Positions 7,743 through 15,351 of a stretch of 28,083 nucleotides of DNA are shown piece after piece. Numbering within the stretch: the first letter of the stretch is position 1; each line of letters opens with the position of its first letter. The position numbers and the translations under genes were made by a program. The notes beneath the pieces were generated by a model that was not told the DNA's origin, searched no databases, and saw nothing but the letters and a program-made list of their open reading frames with translations. The stretch is taken from assembly GCA_009779015.1 (NCBI GenBank), contig WRFC01000001.1, positions 1-28,083 on the forward strand. The letters are read 5' to 3'. This DNA comes from Coriobacteriia bacterium (lineage in GTDB: Bacteria > Actinomycetota > Coriobacteriia > Coriobacteriales > UBA8131).

Positions 7743-7769
7743 TTGACTGAGGAGTCGGGAGCAAATAAT
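7743..7769 (+). promoter_or_regulatory. Possible promoter for the AraC-type regulator
   Basis: TTGACT (7743-7748) and AATAAT (7764-7769) are separated by 15 bases in the AT-rich 292-base gap upstream of the regulator. The spacing is short, so this is a tentative call. The rest of the gap shows no RNA gene or terminator I can support. Confidence 0.25.
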
Positions 7770-7828
7770 CAATTGCTTATAAAGGGAGAGGGCAATTTTC
7801 GCATTAGCAGGTCCAGGGAGGGCTTACA

Positions 7829-9097
7829 TTGCAGTTTGATTCGCTTAGGGATTATTCTCTGATTACCGGCATTGGAATACAGGTTGTAAACAGGAATGGT
7901 GTAGCCTCTTTTGCTACTGACCAATATCTGAAAACCCAGGATGCCTTGTTATTTCTTGCTAATTTACTGAATGTCGGCCATCTGACCGAAGCCGTAAAGG
8001 TCAAGAGCCTGATTCGCTCTACCGAGTATGGCGGTTTATATACCTTCCTCGATCCACGCGGCCTGACTTTTATTACGGCGCCGATCTCCAAAGGGCAAAA
8101 CTGTAACCGTTTTGTCATTGGCGGCCCGATCATCCTATCTGATTTAGATGATTATCTGAATTTCGAAGTGCTGCCTCAGGCCAATAACTCTAGCTTCGGA
8201 CCGCAAAAAGTCCGCGAGATCGTTTCCGCAATCCCCGTCTGCACTCCATCGCTGGTCTCAGCTTTCTCTGAACAGCTTTTTGTGAACTCAGCATTCATCA
8301 ATGGCGGTAATACCAACCAGTCCAGCCCGTCAGATAAACTCCTCTACAATTTTGTTGATAACTACGACTACACTGACAACGTCGATCTGCCAAACCTGCG
8401 GATAAAAAGCTATATGTACGACAGCCAAAGAGAGGTCGATGAGCAATATCGCCTTCTCAAGACGCTCAAGAGCCAAGAGGAGCTGCAGGCCAAGATCCTG
8501 TTAAACGAGATACTCGAGCAAATCCTCTTTCACCCGCGTAACAACCTGGACTTCATTAAAAGCCGCGTTGTCGAGCTCTTGACGATCATGACACGCTCAA
8601 CGATCAGTAATGGCGCTGATGTGAAGATGGCGACTTTTATTCGTAATAAGGCATTTGTGGAGATCGAAGAACACAAGACCCTTGATGACATTGTGATCTG
8701 GCTGAACGAGCTTTTTGAGCGTTTCTCCTCACATACTTTTAAGAACCCACACTCTAAGCACGCTGACGCAATCAAAGAGTCATTGGCTTACTTGCTCGAG
8801 CATTTCAGCGAGAAGATCACCTTGAATGACGTGGCCGCGCATGTCTCTTTTAGCCCGACCTATCTTTGCACAATGTTCAAAAACGAGATGGGCCAAAGCT
8901 TTAAAAGCTGCTTGAACCGCATCCGCATAGAAAAAAGCAAAGAGTTGATGCCAAATCACGATCTCAGCATTGCCGATATCAGCTACAAAGTCGGTTTTGC
9001 AGATCAAAGCTATTTTGCGCGCGTCTTTAAACAATACGAAGGCATTACGCCTTATCACTACCGGCTCACAAGCAAGCCGACAGGCGCTGAAAAGTAG
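7829..9097 (+). CDS. AraC-family transcriptional regulator with an N-terminal sensor domain (PocR-like)
   Basis: It is a DNA-binding regulator of 422 aa. The start is TTG at 7829 with GGGAGGG 7 bases upstream. The C-terminal 110 residues (about 313-415) are an AraC/XylS DNA-binding domain with two helix-turn-helix units, LNDVAAHVSFSPTYLCTMFK and SIADISYKVGFADQSYFARV. The N-terminal 180 residues (TGIGIQVVNRNGVA, RFVIGGPIIL) resemble PocR-type small-molecule sensor domains but lack the cysteine motif often seen there. A linker of coiled-coil character (about 195-240) joins the parts. It lies directly upstream of mtaB and reads the same way, so it is the obvious candidate to activate mtaB in response to methanol or a related compound; this is inference from position. 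Base composition is lower in GC than the neighbouring metabolic genes. Confidence 0.85.
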   Translation: MQFDSLRDYSLITGIGIQVVNRNGVASFATDQYLKTQDALLFLANLLNVGHLTEAVKVKSLIRSTEYGGLYTFLDPRGLTFITAPISKGQNCNRFVIGGPIILSDLDDYLNFEVLPQANNSSFGPQKVREIVSAIPVCTPSLVSAFSEQLFVNSAFINGGNTNQSSPSDKLLYNFVDNYDYTDNVDLPNLRIKSYMYDSQREVDEQYRLLKTLKSQEELQAKILLNEILEQILFHPRNNLDFIKSRVVELLTIMTRSTISNGADVKMATFIRNKAFVEIEEHKTLDDIVIWLNELFERFSSHTFKNPHSKHADAIKESLAYLLEHFSEKITLNDVAAHVSFSPTYLCTMFKNEMGQSFKSCLNRIRIEKSKELMPNHDLSIADISYKVGFADQSYFARVFKQYEGITPYHYRLTSKPTGAEK

Positions 9098-9222
9098 TCG
9101 GCTTTCAGATAAATCGACGAGGCTTTGTCGATGCCAGATTTCGTAAATTGAGCGAGGAGCCTGAGCCCCCGTTAAATGAGTTTTGCTGAAAAATGGATTA
9201 GTTGTATTTTATTCAGCTCAAG

Positions 9223-9255
9223 GTAATTTCCTACGGATTGTTCAGAAATAATTAC
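9223..9255. promoter_or_regulatory. Imperfect inverted repeat upstream of mtaB, possible regulator site
   Basis: GTAATTTC (9223-9230) is mirrored by GAAATAATTAC (9245-9255), with two extra bases in the right arm. It lies about 90 bases before the mtaB start, in the 249-base gap after the AraC gene. A 5-bp hairpin CACTA/TAGTG (9282-9295) follows. No confident -35/-10 pair was found. Confidence 0.25.
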
Positions 9256-9346
9256 AAGAAAGAACGTAGACAGCAGCCTTACACTAAAGCTAGTGCTTGG
9301 GCAAACAATATCCATTTTGAATCGATTCTGAAGGAGATGTGAGCTT

Positions 9347-10744
9347 ATGGGAAAAAAGAGCTATACCACAACCGCATATACCAATGTAGATGATTTTATC
9401 TATGGTAAAGCGGTTACCCCCGTCACCACAAAGCGGGGTCTCGTAATTGGTGGAGGCAAGGTGTATCCAGAGGTAAACTTCACCCTGCCGACAATGCTCG
9501 TTACCAAAGAGACGATGCCGGAAGTCCTGGACATTTACAGGGAGATCGCAGACGGCATCTGCGCCCGTGCAGTCGATCTGGAGCTTGAAGGCGTCCAGCT
9601 AGAGTGCGAATGGGTACCCCAAACGACATTTGAGCCTGAGTGGGGCATTCAGCACATGCAGGTCATCGAAGAGGTAGTCGAAGGCTACTATCAGAAGTAC
9701 GGCCTGAAGGGCTCTATCCGCTCAACGCCAGTCGATGTCCGTGAAGTTGGCGCGGCAGAAGGCCTAGAGCATATGTGGCACGGATCGCTCTGGGACAAGG
9801 TTGTTCGGTCCATGGAAGGCAGCGCGGCTGCTGGTAACGACTTCCTCTCCATCGAGTCAATCGGCGGCAAGGATGTCCACGACGAAGGTCTGATGTACAA
9901 CGATATAAGCAAGATCATCTTTGCCCTTGGCGTTCTTGGTGCCAAGGATATGGAAAAACTGTGGGGCATGATCGTCGACGTCGCAGCCAAGCACCCCGGC
10001 TGCCGTGCTGCTGGCGACACCGCCTGCGGTTTTGCCAATACCGCTATGGTTTTGGCTGAGCAGAACTACATTTCCCGCGTCTTCGGCGCCACCGCCCGCG
10101 TTGCCGCTACTGTCCGCACCATGGTTGCCAACCAAATGGGCGCCACCGGTCCGGACAAGGACTGCGGTTATGAGGGTGTCATCGTCAAGGCCATCACCGG
10201 TACCCCGGTCACGATGGAAGGCCATGTGGCTTGCGTTGCCCACCTTTCTCGCGTTGGTAATGTTGCGATTTGCTGCGCCGACCTTTGGAGCAACGAGTCA
10301 ATCCAGCACATTAAACTGCTCGGTGGCTGGGGCGAGGTTGTCGGACTTGAGCAGCTCACCTATGACTGCCGTCTTCTCAATGGCGCCCGTGACAAGGGTT
10401 GGGACCATGAGCTTCAATCTCTGTATGCTGATAGCGATAGCTACCTTGATCCTCATGCTTACATCCTGCGTCCGGATGTCGCGCTCGAGATTGCCAAGGG
10501 CATCGTCTCTGCTCCTGACAATGCATTCCTGCGCGTCAAGAAGGCCGTCGAAATGGCCCTTAAGGTTATGCGTCAGGGCTACAACGACAAGCGTCTGCGC
10601 TTGAACGACCGTGAGCTTTCTGCTCTTGGCCAGCTTGAGGACGATTTAGGTGCTATCACTGATGATGAAGGCGCCTTCACCGAGGAGCAGATTGCCTCGA
10701 ATAGCGACAATCCGAAATTCAAGCCGGCTCTCTACGATCTGTAA
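9347..10744 (+). CDS. mtaB: Methanol:corrinoid methyltransferase, MtaB subunit
   Basis: MtaB cleaves the C-O bond of methanol with a zinc site and moves the methyl group to the Co(I) corrinoid of MtaC. The 465-aa length matches the Methanosarcina protein. I recognise the family from extended shared segments: E170 in SIESIGG, C227 in GDTACGFANTA and C273 in GPDKDCGYE correspond to the three zinc ligands (E164, C220, C269 in M. barkeri), and VKAITGTPVTMEG and LWSNES are also shared. The ATG has AAGGAG 10 bases upstream. No mtaC corrinoid protein or mtaA lies beside it, unlike the usual mtaCB order, so the partner must be encoded elsewhere. A terminator hairpin follows. The methyl donor is assumed to be methanol; another short alcohol or methoxy compound cannot be ruled out. 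Confidence 0.92.
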   Translation: MGKKSYTTTAYTNVDDFIYGKAVTPVTTKRGLVIGGGKVYPEVNFTLPTMLVTKETMPEVLDIYREIADGICARAVDLELEGVQLECEWVPQTTFEPEWGIQHMQVIEEVVEGYYQKYGLKGSIRSTPVDVREVGAAEGLEHMWHGSLWDKVVRSMEGSAAAGNDFLSIESIGGKDVHDEGLMYNDISKIIFALGVLGAKDMEKLWGMIVDVAAKHPGCRAAGDTACGFANTAMVLAEQNYISRVFGATARVAATVRTMVANQMGATGPDKDCGYEGVIVKAITGTPVTMEGHVACVAHLSRVGNVAICCADLWSNESIQHIKLLGGWGEVVGLEQLTYDCRLLNGARDKGWDHELQSLYADSDSYLDPHAYILRPDVALEIAKGIVSAPDNAFLRVKKAVEMALKVMRQGYNDKRLRLNDRELSALGQLEDDLGAITDDEGAFTEEQIASNSDNPKFKPALYDL

Positions 10745-10795
10745 ACCGATTACTTGCAGAACAAAAGTCAGAGTTGATTAAGGCTCTGGCCGAAC

Positions 10796-10833
10796 AGCAG
10801 ACCGGATCCCGAGAAATTCGGATCCGGTCTGCT
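10796..10833 (+). terminator. Stem-loop terminator after mtaB
   Basis: A perfect 14-bp stem (10796-10809 with 10820-10833) encloses a 10-base loop, 51 bases after the mtaB stop. The trailing sequence TTCTGAC is only weakly U-rich, but the stem is very stable. Together with the absence of a co-directional gene for 190 bases, it indicates that mtaB ends its own transcript. Confidence 0.65.
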
Positions 10834-11027
10834 TTCTGACTATCAAGAAATAGGCCGTTAGCAAAGGAGGGGTCTTTTTTTCGCCTGCAATGCTGTATGG
10901 CTTGATATCATATTGTGTGGAGGGGTTTTCCCAGTATTTATGTTATTTTTCACCCAGCTATAGGCTGTATTTCATTGATAATATCTGAAGCTTGTTTCTC
11001 AGGAGTGGAGTATCAGGAGCAGAGAAG

Positions 11028-11639
11028 ATGCCAGAAGCAAAGGTCATCAGGAAGAAAAAGTTGCGGAGCAAGGCTTTGGCGGCGAGAAGTGCCATGACAG
11101 CAATCGAAAGAGACGCATGTAGCTCTCGGGTCTGTATGCAACTGAAGGCCAGGTTAAACGAGCTTATGGACCGCCGTTTTCAAGCACCAGCAACAATTGC
11201 CGTCTATGCCGCCATGGGCGACGAGCTAAACCTTGCGTCTTTTATCGCCTCAGCATACAGTATGCCTAATATCACTGTCTGCTTCCCTTGCATGGAGCCA
11301 CGCGGAGACCAGAAGATGTCAATGCGTAGAGTCGCGCACACCAACTATATGGCCGGTGCAGTCCCATTTATTAATAACCCGCTTGAAGTGTTTAGCCCAC
11401 GCAGCCAAAAACTCTTGCCCTATACGCGTGTCAACCCCAAGATAATTGACTTTATTGTGGTGCCGCTTGTCGCTTTTGACGATTTTGGCAATCGCCTTGG
11501 CTATGGTGGCGGAAATTATGACCGCTTTCTCCCGCTCTTACGCAAAGATACGACGATCATCGGTGTCGCCTTTGAGGCCCAACATCTCGACGGGTTGCCA
11601 ATTGAAGAGCATGACGTTCCTCTGAGTATTATTGTTTAG
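11028..11639 (+). CDS. 5-formyltetrahydrofolate cyclo-ligase
   Basis: It converts 5-formyl-THF back to 5,10-methenyl-THF with ATP, returning a dead-end folate to the C1 pool. The protein is 203 aa from the ATG at 11028, which has AGGAG 8 bases upstream; an in-frame ATG at 10992 is less well placed. Family features are an N-terminal basic segment (KKKLRSKALAARSAM) and the C-terminal ATP/folate motif GNRLGYGGGNYDRFLPLL, preceded by VVPLVAFDD. It is placed between mtaB and a corrinoid reactivation gene, consistent with a C1-metabolism neighbourhood, but it is a housekeeping enzyme and need not be co-regulated with them. Confidence 0.92.
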   Translation: MPEAKVIRKKKLRSKALAARSAMTAIERDACSSRVCMQLKARLNELMDRRFQAPATIAVYAAMGDELNLASFIASAYSMPNITVCFPCMEPRGDQKMSMRRVAHTNYMAGAVPFINNPLEVFSPRSQKLLPYTRVNPKIIDFIVVPLVAFDDFGNRLGYGGGNYDRFLPLLRKDTTIIGVAFEAQHLDGLPIEEHDVPLSIIV

Positions 11640-11676
11640 ATTGGGTTTTCGGGTTTTTATAAGCTAGAAGCCCTAG

Positions 11677-11756
11677 AAAAAACCGAGGCCATTAGCCTTT
11701 CCGAACAAACTGCCAAATTCTTTTTGACAGACTCCACGGATTGCTAATGGCCTCGG
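11677..11756 (-). terminator. Hairpin between convergent genes; terminator for the RACo-like gene
   Basis: Arms of 14 bp (11683-11696 and 11743-11756) match perfectly with a 46-base loop. On the minus strand the stem is followed by six U (plus-strand A run 11677-11682), as in an intrinsic terminator. It lies between the convergent 5-formyl-THF cyclo-ligase and RACo-like genes and may also slow plus-strand transcripts. Confidence 0.6.
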
Positions 11757-11782
11757 CTCAATTACATCAATACTGCAGTAGC

Positions 11783-13297
11783 TCAGACCTCAAAATACAT
11801 GTTTGTAATGAACTGGTCATCAAACATCTCATGTGCGGCCAAGTTGATCTCGTGACCGCCCTCTGCCAGGTCAACGAGGCCAGCCCGGGCACTTTCGTTC
11901 AAGCACGCTTTAACAGCGCCACTGAGGGAACTGTTACCGATCGCCTGAACGCGCCCAGAAAAGCTCTTGGGCAGCATTCCTGTTGTCAACGCACTTTCTG
12001 GGTTCAGGTTCTGCCCAAAACCACCTGCTAAAAAGACCTTCTTCGGAATATCCCCGCCCATCACGGCCATAATGATCTCTAGGCCTGAACGTGTAGCGCT
12101 CTTTGCCAATTGGAACTGGCGCAGGTCCTTCTGCGTGAAATAAACCTCGCCGCTATCCAGCGCTGGATTCTTGGCCAACACGATGCGACCGTTCTCGACC
12201 TTGTCGGTCATCAACCCTGTCTCGTCAATAAACCCTTCGCGCACCAATACCGCCATCAAGTCCAAGATGCCAGACCCGCAGATGCTCGTTGGCGGAGCAG
12301 CACCGATCGTCTGCAGCTTCCACTCGCCATTCTCGTGCTCGACCACTGAGATGGCGCCCTTTGTGCTGCCAGAGCCGCACTCGATGTTTCCTCCCTCAAA
12401 GGCTGGGCCGGCTGCCGTAGCCGTGCAGACCAGCTGATCGCCACGTTTGAAAATCAGCTCGCCATTCGTACCCATATCCATCAGGATGAAGTCATCTTCG
12501 GCACCCAGCGAACAGAGGCCGGAGGTCAAGTCGCCGCCGACATAGGCAGAGATGAACGGCATCACAGTGACATCGCAGTCTAAGGTATCTGTCTTAAAAA
12601 TATCCTTGTATTTTTGATCGACCGGATAATAGTAGTCCGGCTCAAATGGCACAAAGCCAAGCGAGCGGCACGGGGCGTTCAAAAGGATATAGGTCATTGT
12701 TGTGTTACCAGCGATTACAACGCGTTTGATCTGGCTTGAATCGACCCCGCTGTCCTTGATCATATTGGCAATGTCCTTGTCAATCTGCTTTGTCACAATC
12801 GCCGAGAGCTCAGAGGCATCGTCGAGCGAGACATTAATGCGTGATATGACATCGGCGCCATAAGGCAGCTGTTCATTCAATTGGGCAAACGAAGCAAGCT
12901 CGCCGCCTGTTTTCAAGACAATCAGCTTGCCCACGATCGTCGTTGTTCCAATGTCCACGGCGATTGCCAGATCTGAGGCAAGCGCATCGTCAATACTTCC
13001 TTCATCGATGTATTCGCCCTCGCGTGGGCCATCCGAGTCAACCTGGATGGCATAGCCTTCGTCACTCTCTTGGCTCGGTATCAGGACCTCAACATCCTCC
13101 ATCACGTATGTCCGGCAAGATAGGCGTTTCTTTCCGTTTACCCTGACCACGCACTTTCCACAACGACCGATTCCTCCACAATCGGCATGCAACTTAAAAT
13201 TCTCTTCGCGAATGATCTCGAGTAGGTTCTTTCCGACCTCTACATCAAGCTCAACGCCTTCTTCCGGAAATTTGACATGTCTTTTTTCTTCGCTCAC
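11783..13297 (-). CDS. RACo-like reductive activator of corrinoid proteins (2Fe-2S ferredoxin plus ASKHA/DUF4445 domains)
   Basis: It returns oxidised Co(II) corrinoid to the active Co(I) state using ATP. I choose the GTG at 13297 because AAAGGGG lies 5 bases upstream; an in-frame ATG at 13327 has no ribosome site. From this start the protein is 504 aa. The N-terminal plant-type [2Fe-2S] domain has C40, C46, C49 and C61 (DCGGIGRCGKC, LSC). After a linker comes the ASKHA ATPase part with AVDIGTTTIVGKL, VIAGNTTMTYILL, DMGTNGEL and FLAGGFGQNL. Such proteins serve the corrinoid iron-sulfur protein of the Wood-Ljungdahl pathway or methyltransferase systems such as vanillate and methanol. The location next to mtaB and acsE allows either role. 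It reads opposite to mtaB and converges on the cyclo-ligase gene. Confidence 0.88.
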   Translation of the reverse strand: MSEEKRHVKFPEEGVELDVEVGKNLLEIIREENFKLHADCGGIGRCGKCVVRVNGKKRLSCRTYVMEDVEVLIPSQESDEGYAIQVDSDGPREGEYIDEGSIDDALASDLAIAVDIGTTTIVGKLIVLKTGGELASFAQLNEQLPYGADVISRINVSLDDASELSAIVTKQIDKDIANMIKDSGVDSSQIKRVVIAGNTTMTYILLNAPCRSLGFVPFEPDYYYPVDQKYKDIFKTDTLDCDVTVMPFISAYVGGDLTSGLCSLGAEDDFILMDMGTNGELIFKRGDQLVCTATAAGPAFEGGNIECGSGSTKGAISVVEHENGEWKLQTIGAAPPTSICGSGILDLMAVLVREGFIDETGLMTDKVENGRIVLAKNPALDSGEVYFTQKDLRQFQLAKSATRSGLEIIMAVMGGDIPKKVFLAGGFGQNLNPESALTTGMLPKSFSGRVQAIGNSSLSGAVKACLNESARAGLVDLAEGGHEINLAAHEMFDDQFITNMYFEV

Positions 13298-13571
13298 AAC
13301 TACCCCTTTCGGATGCTGCGTCAACATTACATTGACCTGGTACTTAATCCTCTAGCCTGACACAAATACACTAATTCCCTATTCTACCACCGCTTTTATT
13401 TCCATTTCGGCACTCGAAATTATGAGGTTAATATCGCAGAAGAAAGTACCAAATGTCTCGATGAACGGTTTATGCAGGAATGCTGCTCTTGGGCTTTGTG
13501 TTAGCCCTTGTCAGAGCCTTAATTACATCGAAAAGCGCTCACTGGGATCGGAGAGGGGAACCCGTGGTTTT

Positions 13572-13646
13572 TGGTGGGCGATAACGGATTTGAACCGCTG
13601 ACCTTGTGCGTGTAAAGCACCTGCGCTACCGCTGCGCCAATCGCCC
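13572..13646 (-). tRNA. tRNA-Val (anticodon UAC)
   Basis: On the minus strand the 75-base sequence folds into a full cloverleaf. The acceptor stem is GGGCGAT/ATCGCCC, the D arm contains GGTAGC, and the anticodon loop TTTACAC places TAC at 34-36. The T arm has GGTTCAAATCC, and discriminator A is followed by an encoded CCA. It reads valine codons GUA/GUG. It stands alone between the RACo-like gene and the end of the Tad operon. Confidence 0.95.
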
Positions 13647-13661
13647 ACACAAGTGGCGACA

Positions 13662-13690
13662 AGTATACTACAGGCTGCTGTTTCAGCCAA
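13662..13690 (-). promoter_or_regulatory. Promoter of tRNA-Val
   Basis: On the minus strand TTGGCT (plus 13685-13690) and TATACT (plus 13662-13667) are separated by exactly 17 bases. The -10 ends 16 bases before the mature tRNA 5' end. It overlaps the last codons of the zinc-ribbon protein gene. Confidence 0.65.
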
Positions 13691-14402
13691 ATTGAGGCTG
13701 TTCTTCAGCCTCCCCCAAATCAGCGCTGGGCTCGGCCTCTGGCTCATTTGGAAGCCAACCGATGCTTAGCGAGGCACCCTCAGGCTTTTCTAGTAGCACA
13801 TCATAGTGGTAACCTCCCGGCAGACGCACCTGAAGGCGTGCAATGCCTCCACGCGACGGCCTTTTGAGAATTGGCTGTGCGGCATCAGGGACCGATACTG
13901 CAAATGGTAAAACCGATTTTGGCCGAGGCCCGAGAGCAGTGTCGTTTGCCTCTTTGATAGCCAATCCATTTGGACGCACTGAAGCCTCTTCGGCCTCCGA
14001 CTCCACTTTGGCTGCTGCGGCTTCTTCGGATGCCGCAACTCCTGTGGTTTCTGAGGCCACTTTGACCATCGTGGGCTCTCTGTGCGACGAGTCCGCTTCA
14101 GGCTCTTGCGTCTTATCGCCCTTCTTTTTTTGTCCTCTATTCTCAGGGCACGAGGCGTCTTCGCGATCCGGCGTCGGCGTGAGGGCGCCGCTCGGCTCTA
14201 ACAGGTCAAGGTCCTCTTCTAGGGACTCTACGAACTCACGCAGGCCGGCTTCGATATCGGCCGTCAGATGGTCGCCTGCCGAAGGAGTGTCCACGATCTG
14301 GGCGATTCCTGTTTTTTCAGAATCGGTAAAACGGTGCAAACAGCCATAACAGGTATCGATATCGTCAAAGCTGATGCTTTGGCAGTAAGGGCAAGTCCTC
14401 AT
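13683..14402 (-). CDS. Zinc-ribbon protein of unknown function at the end of the Tad operon
   Basis: This 239-aa protein begins with a compact zinc ribbon, C4-P-Y-C7 and C18-Y-G-C21. The middle (about 45-150) is low-complexity, rich in Glu, Ala and Ser and probably disordered. The last 60 residues are ordered, with RLQVRLPGGYHYDVLL and SLSIGWLP. The latter looks like the first strands of an FHA-type beta sandwich, but the rest of such a domain is missing, so I do not assign it. No signal peptide is visible, so it is likely cytoplasmic. Its ATG abuts the TAA of the DUF192 gene, with a GAAAGGA-like site, making it the last gene of the pilus operon. Its function is not recognised; a regulatory or assembly-quality role is only a guess. 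Confidence 0.75.
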   Translation of the reverse strand: MRTCPYCQSISFDDIDTCYGCLHRFTDSEKTGIAQIVDTPSAGDHLTADIEAGLREFVESLEEDLDLLEPSGALTPTPDREDASCPENRGQKKKGDKTQEPEADSSHREPTMVKVASETTGVAASEEAAAAKVESEAEEASVRPNGLAIKEANDTALGPRPKSVLPFAVSVPDAAQPILKRPSRGGIARLQVRLPGGYHYDVLLEKPEGASLSIGWLPNEPEAEPSADLGEAEEQPQFG

Positions 14403-14714
14403 TTATCTTTCCTTTCTCAAGACACTGAACTCCACGTCTTCTCCCACCTCAAACCAGCTGTCTGAGCTGGCGTAACGCTCCAGGCAGCCCCAGGCCCCGC
14501 GCTGGTTTTGAAAACGGCCGGGCTTGACTGCCCGCTCGCTTTTCAATACACGCCCTTGAGCACTGATAAAGGCCAGGTCGATCGGGCGCTTCATGCCCAG
14601 GCAATGGATGCTTGCGCAAGGAGCCAATAATAAGGCCTCACCGTTTTGGCAGCGTCGTTGGCCAAGCAGCCCACGCAGACGTTGAGCAAGGCTGGATGCT
14701 AGTTCTACTCTCAT
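14403..14714 (-). CDS. DUF192 family protein
   Basis: This 103-aa protein matches the DUF192/COG1430 pattern: an N-terminal AQRLRGLLGQRR, then ALLLAPCASIHCLGMKRPIDLAFIS and a trailing beta segment. The family is a small all-beta fold of unknown function, usually exported or membrane-linked. Here there is no signal peptide and the protein is minimal. GAGAGGAAG lies 5 bases before the ATG. The stop codon touches the start of the zinc-ribbon gene, and the gene follows a 106-base gap after the previous operon member. Its inclusion in a Tad locus suggests a role linked to the pilus or cell surface, but this is inference from position. Confidence 0.8.
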   Translation of the reverse strand: MRVELASSLAQRLRGLLGQRRCQNGEALLLAPCASIHCLGMKRPIDLAFISAQGRVLKSERAVKPGRFQNQRGAWGCLERYASSDSWFEVGEDVEFSVLRKER

Positions 14715-14820
14715 GGTCTTCCTCTCTCTTGTCTCTCAATCCTTCAACTCCATCAATCGGCCTTTCTTGCCTTGGCGCTTTGTAAAAAGCCCTATGATCT
14801 GGCGGCCTTGAGGCCACGGC

Positions 14821-15351
14821 TTAGATAAACTGCACCAGGACACTTGAGCTATCGCCCAGGTCAAAGACCTGGAGGAGCAGGCGTTGGCCTTTTTCGGTGC
14901 TGCTGCCCCAACTGTAAGAACTGAGCAGCTTGGTCTGGCTGTCATCCTGGCCAGTGCCACTGTCAGCCGATTGCCACCCTTGGGCTAAGAGCAGCGCGTT
15001 GGTCGTTTGCTTGGCCTCAAAGGCCGTCAGCCCCGAGCTGTACGAGAGGATGCGCCCATCTGGGCTGACCGCATCGAGCTCAAAGGCGGAGCCTGGCGCC
15101 ACCAGCCCCAGCGGGTCAATGCTTGTGCCGCCAATCTGAGTCGGGCCGTTTTGGCTGGCGCCCCAGACATCTGCAACCGTCGGCACTGCGCTCTGGCCAC
15201 GCTGGCAGCTGGACTGGATGCCCAAGACGCTAAAACTGACGACCATGGCTAGGCCGAAAAGCATGGCTATGCGCAAGTTCCGCTTGCCTCGGCTTGGTTT
15301 ACCTTGGCTTTGCCTGCCTTGGTTTCGCTGGCCATGATTCTGCGTACTCAC
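14821..15351 (-). CDS. Membrane-anchored accessory protein of the Tad operon, unknown function
   Basis: The GTG start at 15351 overlaps the TGA of the upstream TadE-like gene by four bases (GTGA), giving about 176 aa. A basic, Gln-rich N-terminus (QGKPSRGKRN) precedes one hydrophobic helix at about residues 30-47 (AMLFGLAMVVSFSVLGI), a signal anchor that puts the rest outside the membrane. The C-terminal 70 residues contain an LLLAQGW...YSWGSSTEKGQRLLLQVFDLG pattern that resembles the end of the other anchored protein in this operon (18860-19549). I do not recognise the family. The overlap with its neighbour argues that it is a real component of the pilus system. Confidence 0.75.
   Translation of the reverse strand: MSTQNHGQRNQGRQSQGKPSRGKRNLRIAMLFGLAMVVSFSVLGIQSSCQRGQSAVPTVADVWGASQNGPTQIGGTSIDPLGLVAPGSAFELDAVSPDGRILSYSSGLTAFEAKQTTNALLLAQGWQSADSGTGQDDSQTKLLSSYSWGSSTEKGQRLLLQVFDLGDSSSVLVQFI

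Noticed and set aside
7556..7750. 64-codon frame from ATG 7556
   Set aside because: No ribosome site at that ATG, odd composition and no recognisable domain; only a shorter version from TTG 7616 is kept as a weak possibility.
9347..10744. Trimethylamine or glycine betaine methyltransferase (MttB type)
   Set aside because: The protein has the three MtaB zinc ligands in their MtaB contexts and the MtaB length; MttB proteins lack this pattern.
13572..13646. tRNA-Val as an integration site for a genomic island carrying the Tad genes
   Set aside because: No integrase and no second copy of the tRNA 3' end was seen near the other end of the operon (24900-25150).
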